Positions 55,380 through 64,000 of a stretch of 64,000 nucleotides of DNA are shown here, in pieces. The stretch covers positions 397,536 through 461,535 of the forward strand of contig NZ_JAGEMK010000003.1 in assembly GCF_017565425.1 (NCBI RefSeq). The letters run 5' to 3'. A model generated the notes under the pieces. It worked only from the letters and a program-made list of their open reading frames with translations. It was not told the DNA's origin and did not search any database. Made by a program: the position numbers and the translations under genes. Source of the DNA: Actinotalea soli (GTDB taxonomy: Bacteria > Actinomycetota > Actinomycetes > Actinomycetales > Cellulomonadaceae). Each line of letters begins with the position of its first letter. Positions within the stretch are counted from its first letter, which is position 1.

Positions 55380-55388
55380 GAAAGTTTC
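55380..55388. promoter_or_regulatory. Candidate xylan-response operator (GAAASTTTC type)
   Basis: GAAAGTTTC, a 9-bp palindrome, lies 91 bp before the xylanase ATG in an AT-richer stretch. Xylanase promoters in streptomycetes carry GAAASTTTC-type palindromes bound by LacI-family repressors; the match here is exact in the core. A half-like GCGAAACATT element (minus strand) lies about 15 bp closer to the gene. Confidence 0.55.
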
Positions 55389-55433
55389 GTGCGGGAGGTG
55401 CCTGCGACCCGGTCTGGACGAGCCGACGAGGAG

Positions 55434-55507
55434 TGCCCTCGGCGGGGCTCGAACCCGCACTGGGCCGGGTTTAAGCCGGCTGCCTCTGCCAGTTGGGCTA
55501 CGAGGGC
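55434..55507 (-). tRNA. tRNA with UAA anticodon and class-I (short) variable loop
   Basis: A complete 74-nt cloverleaf: acceptor GCCCTCG/CGAGGGC with A discriminator, T8-A9, D arm with GG in the loop and a C-A mismatch in the fourth pair, anticodon stem GCCGG/CCGGC around loop CTTAAAC (anticodon TAA), 5-nt variable loop CCAGT, T stem GCGGG/CCCGC with loop TTCGAGC. CCA is not encoded. The anticodon reads the leucine codon UUA, but bacterial tRNA-Leu has a long variable arm and this one does not, so amino-acid identity is uncertain. Confidence 0.85.
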
Positions 55508-55560
55508 GCGCCGCCCATCCTGCCAGCGCACCTGCGGGAGGAGGCGCCGCCGTCGGGCGT

Positions 55561-55603
55561 CGCGAGGGGTGGGACGCAGAAGCCCGGCGCCCCACCCCTC
55601 GCG
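55561..55603 (-). terminator. Hairpin downstream of ndh, before the tRNA gene
   Basis: 13-bp perfect arms (55561-55573 and 55591-55603). A competing stem (CCCGGCG with CGCCGGG, 55583-55589 and 55614-55620) overlaps it, so two exclusive folds exist. It lies 30 bp behind the ndh stop. Confidence 0.65.
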
Positions 55604-55634
55604 AGGGGCGGGACGCCGGGCGGTCACGCGTGGG

Positions 55635-57080
55635 TCAGGGCGCGGGCGTCGCGACCTTCTCGCTCTGCGGGGCCTTGTCGGCGGGCTTCTGCGCACCCTT
55701 GGGCCGCGGGGCGGCCGACGCGTCGCGGAAGTCGGCGCGCGGGTCGTGCAGGCGGCCCAGGGCCACGAGCTCGCGACGGAACAGGAGCGCGAGGGTCCAG
55801 TCCAGGACGATGCGGACCTTGCGGTTGAAGGTCGGCATCTGGGCCATGTGGTAGGTCCGGTGCATGAACCAGGCGGGCCAGCCGCGGAGCTTGATCCCGT
55901 AGACCTGGGCGACACCCTTGCCCAGGCCGAGGGAGGCCACGGTGCCCACGTGCTTGTGCTCGTAGCTCGTCGGCTCGGCGCTGCGCAGGAACCGGCCCAG
56001 GTTGTCGCCGAGGTGGCGGGCCTGGCGCACGGCGTGCTGGGCGCTCGGCGAGCAGTAGGAACCGGGGTTGGCGAGGTCCGGGACGGCCGCGCAGTCCCCT
56101 GCGGTCCAGGCGCCCTCGACGACGGTCCCGTCCTCGTGGGCGACCTGCAGGGTGGGCAGGGCGTTGAGGCGGCCCATCTTGTCGAGCGGCAGGTCCGAGC
56201 TGTTCAGCACCGGGTTGGCCTTGACGCCCGCGGTCCACACGATGGTGGCCGAGTCGAACTCGACCCCCGTCGAGGTGACGACATGACCGTCGACGCAGGA
56301 GCTGAGGAAGGTCGACAGGTGCACCTCGATGTTGCGCTTGCGCAGCTGCTCGAGGGCGTACCCGCCCATCTCGTCGCCGAGCTCGGGCAGGATCCGGGCC
56401 GAGCCCTCGATCATGACGAAGCGCAGGTCCTCGGGGCTGATGCTGTCGTAGTAGCCGACCGCGGCCCGGGCCATGTCCTCGACCTCGGCGATCGCCTCGA
56501 TCCCCGCGAACCCACCACCGACGAAGGTGAAGGTCAGGAGCCGTCGTCGGGCCTCGGGGTCCCAGGTCGAGGCCGCGGTGTCGAGCTTGTTGAGCACGTC
56601 GTTGCGCAGGGCGATGGCCTCCTCGACCTGCTTGAAGCCGATGGCCTGCTCCGCGAGCCCGGGGATGGGCAGCGTGCGGGCCACCGAGCCGAGCGCGACG
56701 ACCAGGTGGTCGTAGGTGATGTCGTAGGGCTGGCCCTCGGTCGGGGTGATCGTCACCGTGCGGTCCGCGTGGCGGATCTCGGTCACGCGGCCGGTCAGGG
56801 TGTCGACGCCCTTGAGCTCGCGCCGGTGGGAGACGACGACGTGACGGGGCTCGAGGGCACCGGCCGCCGCCTCGGGCAGGAAGGGCTGGTACGTCATGTA
56901 CGAACGCGGGTCGACGACGACGATGGCCGCCTCACGCTTGCCGAGCCGACGTCGCAGGCGCAGCGCCGTGTAGAAGCCGACGTAGCCACCGCCGAGGATC
57001 ACCACGCGGGGGACCTTGCGTTCCTTGGCGGGCCGCTCCTCGGTGGTGACCGTGGGGGCCTCGGGGGTCTGTGCGCTCAT
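55635..57080 (-). CDS. ndh: Type II NADH dehydrogenase (NDH-2)
   Basis: 481-aa membrane-associated flavoprotein moving electrons from NADH to quinone without proton pumping. FAD-binding VVILGGGYVGFYTA near residue 26-40, YMTYQPFLPEAAAGAL, the NADH-binding motif FTFVGGGFAGIEAIAE, and GDCAAVPD for FAD. A C-terminal amphipathic/hydrophobic stretch (WPAWFMHRTYHMAQMPTF; IVLDWTLALLFRRELV) is the usual membrane anchor. ATG 57080 is taken; GTG 57089 in frame is an alternative. Confidence 0.93.
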   Translation of the reverse strand: MSAQTPEAPTVTTEERPAKERKVPRVVILGGGYVGFYTALRLRRRLGKREAAIVVVDPRSYMTYQPFLPEAAAGALEPRHVVVSHRRELKGVDTLTGRVTEIRHADRTVTITPTEGQPYDITYDHLVVALGSVARTLPIPGLAEQAIGFKQVEEAIALRNDVLNKLDTAASTWDPEARRRLLTFTFVGGGFAGIEAIAEVEDMARAAVGYYDSISPEDLRFVMIEGSARILPELGDEMGGYALEQLRKRNIEVHLSTFLSSCVDGHVVTSTGVEFDSATIVWTAGVKANPVLNSSDLPLDKMGRLNALPTLQVAHEDGTVVEGAWTAGDCAAVPDLANPGSYCSPSAQHAVRQARHLGDNLGRFLRSAEPTSYEHKHVGTVASLGLGKGVAQVYGIKLRGWPAWFMHRTYHMAQMPTFNRKVRIVLDWTLALLFRRELVALGRLHDPRADFRDASAAPRPKGAQKPADKAPQSEKVATPAP

Positions 57081-57173
57081 GGTTTCCACGGTAGGGGCCT
57101 GTGAAATCCTTCACAAGCCTGATCCCGTCCCCGTGGACGTGACCTCCCGCACACCCCACCCGGGTACCACCAC

Positions 57174-57284
57174 CTCGTGTCAGACCCTCGAGTACCTGGG
57201 GCACCCCGTGCTTCTGACACGAGACCGCACCAGGCTCGAGTCAGAACCTGGGGATGCTCTGGGTATCCGAGGCTCTGACACGAG
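57174..57284. repeat. Pair of 50-bp palindromic repeats in opposite orientation (copies 3a, 3b)
   Basis: Copies 57174-57223 and 57235-57284 are 11 bp apart. The first fits the family only when reverse-complemented (it shares GTGCTTCTGACACGAG with the complement of copy 4); the second is in the usual direction with one arm change (CTCGAGTCAG). Lies 7 bp behind the uracil-DNA glycosylase stop. Confidence 0.88.
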
Positions 57285-57291
57285 ATGGCGG

Positions 57292-58137
57292 TCACGGGCG
57301 GGCGAGGGCCAGGGCCTGGGCGAGGAGGTCGTCGAGCATCGCCTCGGTCAGGCGGCCGGTCTGGGTGTTCTGCTGGGAGACGTGGTAGCAGCCGAGCAGG
57401 TGCACCCGCTCCCCGTCGGGCCGGGTGAGCACCGCCGTCGCGCCGTGCCCGAAGCGCGGGGCAGGGCGCGGGACCTCCCAGCCGATGCCCCGCACGACGG
57501 CGAGGGCCGCCTGCCAGCCGAAGGCGCCCAGCGCGAGCATCACCCGCAGCCGGGGCATCAGCTCGATCTCGCGGCGCAGCCACGGCGCACAGGTGTCGCG
57601 CTCGGCAGGGGTCGGCTTGTTCTCGGGCGGCGCGCACCGGACGGCCGCGGCCATCCGGACCCCGTCGAGCGTGAGCCCGTCCGCGGCGTCGAGGCTCTCG
57701 GCCTGCGACCCGACGCCCGCCCGGTGCAAGGCCGCGAAGAGCCAGTCCCCCGAGCGGTCCCCCGTGAACAGGCGCCCCGTGCGGTTCGCGCCGTGGGCCG
57801 CGGGAGCCAGCCCGACGACGAGGAGCCCGGCCTGCGGGTCGCCGAACCCTGCGGCAGGGCGCCCCCAGTACGGCTGGTCCCGGAACGCCCGACGGCGGGT
57901 GACCGCGACCTCCTCACGCCACGAGACCAGCCGCGGGCAGGCCCGGCAGACGGTCGAGGCGGCGTCGACCTGAGGGATCTCGCCCGAGGCGTCGGCGATC
58001 CGGGCGACGTCACGGGCTGAGGTCGCGACCGGCGTCGTGCCGTCCGCGGGTTCCCCGGGCCACCCGCTCCCCGCCGGCACGGGCGAGTCGAACAGCTCGC
58101 GCGTGCGCGGGTGGGGCAGCAGCACCCGCCCGTCCAT
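57292..58137 (-). CDS. Uracil-DNA glycosylase, family 5 (UDGb)
   Basis: 281-aa base-excision-repair enzyme with a [4Fe-4S] cluster. Cysteines at CRAC (Cys64, Cys67) and in RCAPPENKP and ERDTCAPWL supply the cluster. Motif 1 [22 protein letters not shown] is given here in two parts, [13 protein letters not shown] and RLFTGDRSG; motif 3 is [13 protein letters not shown] with the catalytic His. The Ala in GLAPAA in place of the usual acidic residue is typical of family 5. ATG 58137 with a G-rich SD; GTG 58143 is possible. Confidence 0.93.
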   Translation of the reverse strand: MDGRVLLPHPRTRELFDSPVPAGSGWPGEPADGTTPVATSARDVARIADASGEIPQVDAASTVCRACPRLVSWREEVAVTRRRAFRDQPYWGRPAAGFGDPQAGLLVVGLAPAAHGANRTGRLFTGDRSGDWLFAALHRAGVGSQAESLDAADGLTLDGVRMAAAVRCAPPENKPTPAERDTCAPWLRREIELMPRLRVMLALGAFGWQAALAVVRGIGWEVPRPAPRFGHGATAVLTRPDGERVHLLGCYHVSQQNTQTGRLTEAMLDDLLAQALALARP

Positions 58138-58171
58138 GCTCACCCCCCGATCATGCCCTCCCTCCCCCACA

Positions 58172-58289
58172 TCTCGTGTCAGAAGCACAGGGGTCCCTGG
58201 GTATCCCAGGTTCTGACACGAGCCTGGCGTGGTCTCGTGTCAGAAGCACGGGTACCCCTGGGTATCCCAGGTTCTGACACGAGGTGGGT
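58172..58289. repeat. 118-bp double palindrome unit A (copies 4 and 5)
   Basis: Two 50-bp palindromic repeats (58173-58222, 58234-58283) with an 11-bp spacer. The whole block matches 59961-60078 at 117 of 118 positions. Its last base is the first base of the complementary stop codon of the next gene. Confidence 0.95.
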
Positions 58290-59485
58290 CAGTCTTGGGA
58301 GGCGAGGACCTCGTCGGATGTGGGCTCGCCCTGGGTGCCGCTGGTCCGACCGTCGGCCTCCGGCGCGTGGACGGCGGGCGCCTTCGCGAAGGGGCGGGGC
58401 GGTGTGCGGGGCGATGCGACCGACGACAGGACACGCTCACCCTCGTCGTCGTAGTCCCACTCGCTCGAGGGCGCCCCAGACAGGGGGAACACGTTCCACC
58501 GCGTACGCCCGTCCACGTCCTGGGCCGCTGCGAAGGTCCACGGCTCCTCGATCCCCGGCAGCGACCAGTCGCTCCACGAGCCGTCGCTCGTCGTCTGCAC
58601 CTGGCGCCCGCGGTCGTCGTAGAGCTGGACGCCGTCGAGCGGATTGCCCTGCGCGTCGTAGGCGAAGAGGTTGCTCACCTGCATGCCGTCGACCCAGACA
58701 CCGTCCTGACGGTCCGGCTCCTCGTAGACCGGTACCTCGACGTAGGAGACGGCCTCAGCGTTCACCCCACGCGCGTCGACGAAGGACATGAACCCGAGCA
58801 GCAGCGGCAGCACCACGATGACGGCCAAGGCGTTGCCTGCACGTCCGAGCGCACGGACCGGAGCCCGGCCCCTCAAGAGCCCGCGCCCCCACTGCACCGA
58901 CAGAACGACAGAGGTCGCAAGAAGAAGCCACGCTCCCGGGTTCGCCGGGACGAAGGCCTGCGCCGAGTGGAACCCCACCACGACGTGGAAGGCCCCGACC
59001 GTCACGACGAACCAGACCCACCCTCGCAGCACCCACCACAGCGGACGGAGCGAGACGACGAACGGGCCAGCGGTCCGCCAGGCGGCCGAGGACTGCAGTG
59101 CCGCCTCCCAGGTCAGACGCTCCGCGGTGATGCGGCGCGCGAGCCGGCGCATCAGCCCCGGCTCGGTCGCTGCAGCTCGTGCCGGTCCCAGCCCCGCCGC
59201 AGCCCGCAGCTCTGCGGCGTACTCCCCCGCCGGCCCGAAGCGGCGAGTGAGATCGATCATCGCCGCAGGGTCGTCGGGCCCGCCGAGGCGCATCCCGGCA
59301 CCGACAGCACCAAGGGCGAGCTCGCCGGTGGTCACCGCACCGGCCGGGTCCTCCAGAGCCTCGGCGAGGTCCGCCTCGAGGCCATCCGTGAGGTCCTCGA
59401 CCTGCTCCGGAGAGAGGTCCCTGAGGTGCGAGCGCACAGCCGAGGCGTAGGCGGCAACGTGGTCCAGCAGGACGGCGGTGGTCAT
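58289..59485 (-). CDS. HAAS-like domain membrane protein paired with PadR regulator
   Basis: 398 aa. N-terminal helical domain (YASAVRSHLRDLSPEQVEDLTDGLEADLAEA, in part) resembles the HAAS/DUF1700 signalling domain usually encoded next to PadR regulators. Then about four or five TM helices (residues ~135-245) and a ~150-residue soluble C-terminal domain with WSDWSLPGIEEPW and RTRWNVFPL that would lie outside or inside depending on topology. ATG overlaps the padR stop (ATGA). GC in the middle of the gene looks lower than in neighbours. Bracketed by the 118-bp direct repeats. Confidence 0.7.
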   Translation of the reverse strand: MTTAVLLDHVAAYASAVRSHLRDLSPEQVEDLTDGLEADLAEALEDPAGAVTTGELALGAVGAGMRLGGPDDPAAMIDLTRRFGPAGEYAAELRAAAGLGPARAAATEPGLMRRLARRITAERLTWEAALQSSAAWRTAGPFVVSLRPLWWVLRGWVWFVVTVGAFHVVVGFHSAQAFVPANPGAWLLLATSVVLSVQWGRGLLRGRAPVRALGRAGNALAVIVVLPLLLGFMSFVDARGVNAEAVSYVEVPVYEEPDRQDGVWVDGMQVSNLFAYDAQGNPLDGVQLYDDRGRQVQTTSDGSWSDWSLPGIEEPWTFAAAQDVDGRTRWNVFPLSGAPSSEWDYDDEGERVLSSVASPRTPPRPFAKAPAVHAPEADGRTSGTQGEPTSDEVLASQD

Positions 59486-59814
59486 CGCGGGTCTCCTTCG
59501 GCGTCGAGCAGTGCGGTCAGTGCGGTGGAGAACTCGTGCCAGTCCTTGCGCTGGGCGTCGAGCATCGCCCTGCCTTGAGCGTTGATGCCGTAGTACTTGC
59601 GGTGCGGCCCCTCGTCGGAGGGCACCACATAGCTCGAGAGCGCTCCGGAGGCGTACAGGCGCCGGAGCGTGCCGTAGACCGACGCCTCCCCTACCTCCTC
59701 GAGCCCCGCCCCACGCAACCTGCGCACGACGTCGTAGCCGTAGCCGTCCTCGTCAGAGACGACAGCGAGCACCGCGACGTCGAGCACCCCCTTGAGCAGC
59801 TGGGTGGTGTCCAT
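59482..59814 (-). CDS. PadR family transcriptional regulator
   Basis: 110-aa winged-helix repressor-like protein: LLKGVLDVAVLAVVSDEDGYGYDVVRRL, EVGEASVYGTLRRLYASGALSS and GPHRKYYGINAQGRAML are the canonical PadR helices and wing. ATG 59814 follows AGGGAGGG. Likely autoregulates this two-gene operon. Confidence 0.92.
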   Translation of the reverse strand: MDTTQLLKGVLDVAVLAVVSDEDGYGYDVVRRLRGAGLEEVGEASVYGTLRRLYASGALSSYVVPSDEGPHRKYYGINAQGRAMLDAQRKDWHEFSTALTALLDAEGDPR

Positions 59815-59960
59815 CCGATCCCTCCCTGGGCCGGGCCCTACCCGTGGGCCTTGGTCTGGTGCGGGAGCTCGCCCCTCCGGCGGCTCCCGCGCCGCCAACA
59901 CTACTCTCGATTGCGCAGTACCTGCTAGACCCCACTAGCGCGCGTGTCGTAGAACCCTGG

Positions 59961-60078
59961 TCTCGTGTCAGAAGCACAGGGGTCCCTGGGTATCCCAGGT
60001 TCTGACACGAGCCTGGCGTGGTCTCGTGTCAGAAGCAGGGGTACCCCTGGGTATCCCAGGTTCTGACACGAGGTGGGT
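59961..60078. repeat. 118-bp double palindrome unit B (copies 6 and 7)
   Basis: Copies 59962-60011 and 60023-60072 with spacer CCTGGCGTGGT. One substitution separates it from unit A. Lies directly behind the Ppx/GppA stop (60079). The 1.67 kb between units A and B contain only the PadR and HAAS-like genes plus the padR promoter region. Confidence 0.95.
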
Positions 60079-61035
60079 TCAGGGGCGTTCGGCGATGCTC
60101 CAGGCGATGCCGTCGAGGATGTCGTGCTCGGAGGTGACGACCGTGTTGAGACGAGCACCGGCCCGGCCCACCTCGGCGCGGACGTGCCCGACGACGTCGG
60201 ACCACACCAGGGCGCCGGCGCCGATCACGTCGACCCGGCCGGGGTGCATGAAGGGCAGCACCTCACGGCGCTCGCGACTGAGCCCCAGCAGAGTCCTGCA
60301 GGAGGCGAGGACCTTGTCCGTCGGCAGGACGGCGCCGTCGATCTGGGCCGGGTCGTAGCGCACCAGGTCCAGGGCGTGGGCCGTGACCGTGGTGACCGAG
60401 CCCGCGAGGCCGACCAGGGTCGCCGTCCGGCCGAAGGGCACGACCTTGCCCGCCTCCTCGAGGGCCGCGGTGACGTCCGCGCTGGCGGCGGCGATCTCCT
60501 GCGGGGTGGGCGGGTCGGAGTGCAGGTGGCGCTCGGTGAGGCGGACGCAGCCGACGTCCATCGAGTACGCGGCCACCGGCGAGGTCGTCCCCAGCACCAT
60601 CTCCGTCGAGCCCCCGCCCAGGTCCACCACGAGGAACGGCCCGGGGTGCTTGCCCGCGAGCACGCCGGTCGCGCCGCGGAAGGAGAGCAGGGCCTCCTCC
60701 TCACCGCCGACGACCTCAGGCTCGACGCCCAGGGCCTCGCGCACGCCGTCGACGAACTCCTGGCGGTTCTCGGCATCCCGCGAGGCCGAGGTGGCGACGA
60801 ACCGGATGGCCTCGACCTCGAGCTCGGTGCAGATCTCGGCGTACCGGCGCGCGGCCTCGAGGGTCCGGGCCATGGCCTCGGGGGCGATCCGGCCCGTCCG
60901 GTCGACCCCCTGACCCAGGCGGACGACCTCCATCCGGCGGTCCAGGTCGGTCAGGGTCCTCTTCTCGAGGTCCACGTCGGCCACCAGGAGCCGGATGGAG
61001 TTGGTCCCGCAGTCGATCGCAGCCACACGTGTCAT
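60079..61035 (-). CDS. Exopolyphosphatase/pppGpp phosphohydrolase (Ppx/GppA family)
   Basis: 318-aa single-module phosphatase of the actin-like ATPase superfamily. AAIDCGTNSIRLLVADV (phosphate 1), VVDLGGGSTEMVLG (phosphate 2), ATSASRDAENR and VGLAGSVTTVTA. Shorter than E. coli Ppx/GppA, as in mycobacterial Ppx1. Next to DUF501, FtsB-like and eno genes, a usual actinobacterial order. Confidence 0.93.
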   Translation of the reverse strand: MTRVAAIDCGTNSIRLLVADVDLEKRTLTDLDRRMEVVRLGQGVDRTGRIAPEAMARTLEAARRYAEICTELEVEAIRFVATSASRDAENRQEFVDGVREALGVEPEVVGGEEEALLSFRGATGVLAGKHPGPFLVVDLGGGSTEMVLGTTSPVAAYSMDVGCVRLTERHLHSDPPTPQEIAAASADVTAALEEAGKVVPFGRTATLVGLAGSVTTVTAHALDLVRYDPAQIDGAVLPTDKVLASCRTLLGLSRERREVLPFMHPGRVDVIGAGALVWSDVVGHVRAEVGRAGARLNTVVTSEHDILDGIAWSIAERP

Positions 61036-61075
61036 GCGGGCAAGCCTGCCACCTGCGAGGAGGGCGACGCGCCTC

Positions 61076-61573
61076 TCAGCAGGTGCAGACCGTCGGGGAC
61101 CACGTGTCCCGGACGCGCTCGACGACCTCGTCGCCCAGCGGGTTGACCCCGGGCCCGGCCGCGAGGGCGTGGCCCAGCAGCACGTGCAGGCACTTCACCC
61201 GGGTGGGCATGCCCCCGGCCGAGATGCCCTCGATCTCCGGCACGTCGCCCAGCTCGGCCCGGCGCGCGAGGTAGTGCTCGTGGGCCGCGCGGTAGGCCGT
61301 GGCCAGCTCGGGGTCCTCGGCGAGACGCGCGGTCATCTCTCGCATGAGCCCCGAGGCCTCGAGGGTCGACGCCGCGGCCACCGCACGAGGGTGGGTCAGG
61401 TAGTACGTGGTCGGGAAGGGCGTGCCGTCGGGCAGCCGGGGGGCGGTCCGAACCACCGTCGGGCGACCGCACACGCACCGAGCAGCGACCCCGACGACGC
61501 CGCGCGGGGGCCGGCCGAGCTGCTCGGCGAGGGTCTCGAGGTCGGCATCGCTGACCTGCTCGGCGGTGCTCAC
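61076..61573 (-). CDS. DUF501 domain-containing protein
   Basis: 165 aa. Conserved RPPRGVVGVAARCVCGRPTVV, PFPTTYYLTHPRAVAAASTLEASG (split motif blocks) and GGMPTRVKCLHVLLGHALA; Cys residues at CVC, VKC and the CTC tail could bind metal. Function unknown. GTG 61573 overlaps the FtsB-like gene stop (GTGA). Confidence 0.93.
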   Translation of the reverse strand: MSTAEQVSDADLETLAEQLGRPPRGVVGVAARCVCGRPTVVRTAPRLPDGTPFPTTYYLTHPRAVAAASTLEASGLMREMTARLAEDPELATAYRAAHEHYLARRAELGDVPEIEGISAGGMPTRVKCLHVLLGHALAAGPGVNPLGDEVVERVRDTWSPTVCTC

Positions 61574-62304
61574 TCGGTCTCCTCGGTGTCGGTCGTGCCG
61601 GAGGGGTCGGCGGGATCGGTGTCCCCGGCCGGCTGGTCCTGCGGGGCCGGGTCGGTGTCGTCGTCGGCGGGCTCCTCGGCCGGAGCGTCCGGGTCGACGA
61701 CGTCGAGCTCCCCGGCGATCTGCACCGAGCTCCAGATCGTCGTGTACCAGGGGGTGCCGGAGCCGTCGATGGGCAGCGTGGGGCCGGTGTCGTCGCCGGT
61801 GGGAGCGCCCTCCGCCAGGACCTCCTCCTCGACCACCTCGGGGTCGATCACGCGGTAGGCGGTCTCCCCGGGGAAGACGAAGGAGAGGCGAGCCCTGGCC
61901 TGGGCCTGCACGTAGGCGGGGTCGTCCCACCGCGCGAGCTCGGCCTCGAGGTCCTTCTCGTGCTGCTCGGCGTCGAGCACGCTCTGCTCGAGGGCGGCGA
62001 GCTCAGCCCGCTGGCCGAGGTAGGCACGCACCGTCGGGAACAGCAGGGTGAAGCCGACCAGCAGGACGACGGCGAGCACCAGGGCCCGGATGGACAGCAG
62101 CCGCGCGAGCCGAGCGGGACGCGGCTCGTCGCCCTCGGGCTCGGCGGCGTGCGGCGCTGGCCGGCGTGCCTGCGCCGGTCGGGTGTCTCGGCGGGCCTGG
62201 TCCTCGCCGGCCGTCGCCCCGCGCCCGCGGGCCGGCCCGCGACCCGGGTCAGGGGTCCCCGAGCCCGAGCGGGCGCGCTGCGGCGCGACGGGTCGACGGG
62301 ACAT
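61570..62304 (-). CDS. Septum formation initiator, FtsB/DivIC-like
   Basis: 244-aa bitopic division protein. Long basic Pro/Arg-rich cytoplasmic N-terminus (~70 residues), one TM helix (IRALVLAVVLLVGFTLLFPTV), a coiled coil (AELAALEQSVLDAEQHEKDLEAEL, in part), the conserved WDDPAYVQAQARARLSFVFPGE, and a long acidic extracytoplasmic tail (last ~70 residues, rich in D, E, P, T). The family usually has about 100-150 residues, so both ends are extended. Confidence 0.9.
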   Translation of the reverse strand: MSRRPVAPQRARSGSGTPDPGRGPARGRGATAGEDQARRDTRPAQARRPAPHAAEPEGDEPRPARLARLLSIRALVLAVVLLVGFTLLFPTVRAYLGQRAELAALEQSVLDAEQHEKDLEAELARWDDPAYVQAQARARLSFVFPGETAYRVIDPEVVEEEVLAEGAPTGDDTGPTLPIDGSGTPWYTTIWSSVQIAGELDVVDPDAPAEEPADDDTDPAPQDQPAGDTDPADPSGTTDTEETE

Positions 62305-62405
62305 GTCTCGATTGTGCCCTGGCCGGTCGCCCTGGTCGGTCAGGCCGCGCCCGGACCCGCCCAGCTGGGCGCAGAACCCCCGCGGGGCAGCCGGGAGCAG
62401 GACGG

Positions 62406-62440
62406 CCGCAGGGCCCGGTCGTGGAGACCGGGCCCTGCGG
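62406..62440 (-). terminator. 15-bp perfect hairpin downstream of eno
   Basis: Arms 62406-62420 and 62426-62440 (CCGCAGGGCCCGGTC type) with a 5-nt loop, 33 bp behind the enolase stop. Confidence 0.8.
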
Positions 62441-62472
62441 GACCTGCTGGGCGCTGGTGCGCCGGGGACTGC

Positions 62473-63843
<1,371 letters not shown>

Positions 63844-63973
63844 TCAACCGGCCGGGTTCCACAGTAGTGCGATGTCCGGACCCGCGGGCGGGACGTTCGA
63901 CGGGTGGCGCAGCGAACAGCACCCGTCCATCTCCCGAACGGCAGCCGCAGGCGTCCCCGGCGGGAGCGGGGTC

Positions 63974-64000
63974 GATCGGGGTCGCATGGTGACCCCGATC
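63974..64000 (-). terminator. Hairpin at the right edge, probably ending an upstream gene
   Basis: GATCGGGGTC/GACCCCGATC form a 10-bp perfect stem with a 7-nt loop ending exactly at the window edge. The remaining 63751-63973 contain only the enolase promoter region; no gene is seen. Confidence 0.55.

Noticed and set aside
58172..60078. Reading the clustered palindromes as a CRISPR array
   Set aside because: Only two repeats per cluster, an 11-bp spacer, identical spacers in two clusters and no cas genes.
58172..60078. Reading the PadR/HAAS segment as an insertion sequence
   Set aside because: No transposase or recombinase is encoded between the direct repeats; only the cassette-like arrangement is supported.

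Overview
The window is one contiguous piece of chromosome from a high-GC Gram-positive actinobacterium (Actinomycetota). The evidence is very GC-rich coding throughout, GTG starts, 1-4 nt start/stop overlaps, a mycothiol-dependent amidase (Mca), a DUF501/FtsB/enolase block and a PIN-PhoH protein. A secreted multi-module GH10 xylanase, a CE7-type acetyl esterase and sugar uptake genes suggest a plant-polysaccharide degrader, probably of the order Micrococcales; the genus cannot be fixed from this sequence. Much of the gene content (eno, ftsB-like, DUF501, ppx, cbs, metB, greA, DUF4307, mca, cis-prenyltransferase with hemolysin III, PIN-PhoH, fum, xseAB, ispH, ychF) matches what I remember of the Mycobacterium tuberculosis Rv1023-Rv1112 interval, so this looks like an old conserved actinobacterial neighbourhood with accessory genes inserted.

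Layout. 1-7.5 kb: an oligopeptide ABC transporter operon on the minus strand (binding lipoprotein, two permeases, fused double ATPase cut by the window edge), with strong hairpins after the binding-protein gene. 7.5-14.5 kb: lipoprotein, YchF, RmuC, IspH, exonuclease VII (xseA-xseB) and an overlapping PfkB sugar kinase. 14.6-20.4 kb: an LpqY-SugA-SugB-SugC type (trehalose/disaccharide) ABC importer followed by a GH15-like exported hydrolase. 20.5-30.1 kb: carbonic anhydrase, fumarase, gamma-glutamyltransferase, membrane acyltransferase, M23 peptidase, PIN-PhoH, cis-prenyltransferase and hemolysin III. 30.1-34.0 kb: a complete ykoF-ykoE-ykoD-ykoC thiamine-precursor ECF transporter under a TPP riboswitch. 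34.0-41.4 kb: nitrilase family, small membrane protein, Mca, DUF4307, GreA, threonine deaminase, AI-2E family membrane protein and cystathionine gamma-synthase. 41.4-47.5 kb: MsrA, an ABC exporter, a NarL-type two-component system and an alditol-oxidase-like flavoprotein. 47.6-55.5 kb: FKBP, CE7 esterase, cystathionine beta-synthase, BI-1/YccA family protein, the xylanase and a tRNA gene. 55.6-64 kb: NDH-2, family 5 uracil-DNA glycosylase, a HAAS-like/PadR pair, Ppx/GppA, DUF501, FtsB-like protein and enolase.

The most unusual structure is a family of exactly 50-bp palindromic repeats: eight copies at 37.6, 49.2, 57.2 (two), 58.2 (two) and 60.0 kb (two). Paired copies are always 11 bp apart, and every site lies just behind the stop codon of a minus-strand gene. 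Two double units form 118-bp near-identical direct repeats that exactly bracket the PadR/HAAS gene pair. A tRNA gene with a UAA anticodon but a short, class-I variable loop is the second oddity.

Functional links: metB and cbs make both steps of reverse/forward transsulfuration possible; the xylanase has a palindrome resembling actinobacterial xylan operators upstream; many genes end in long perfect hairpins lacking T tracts.
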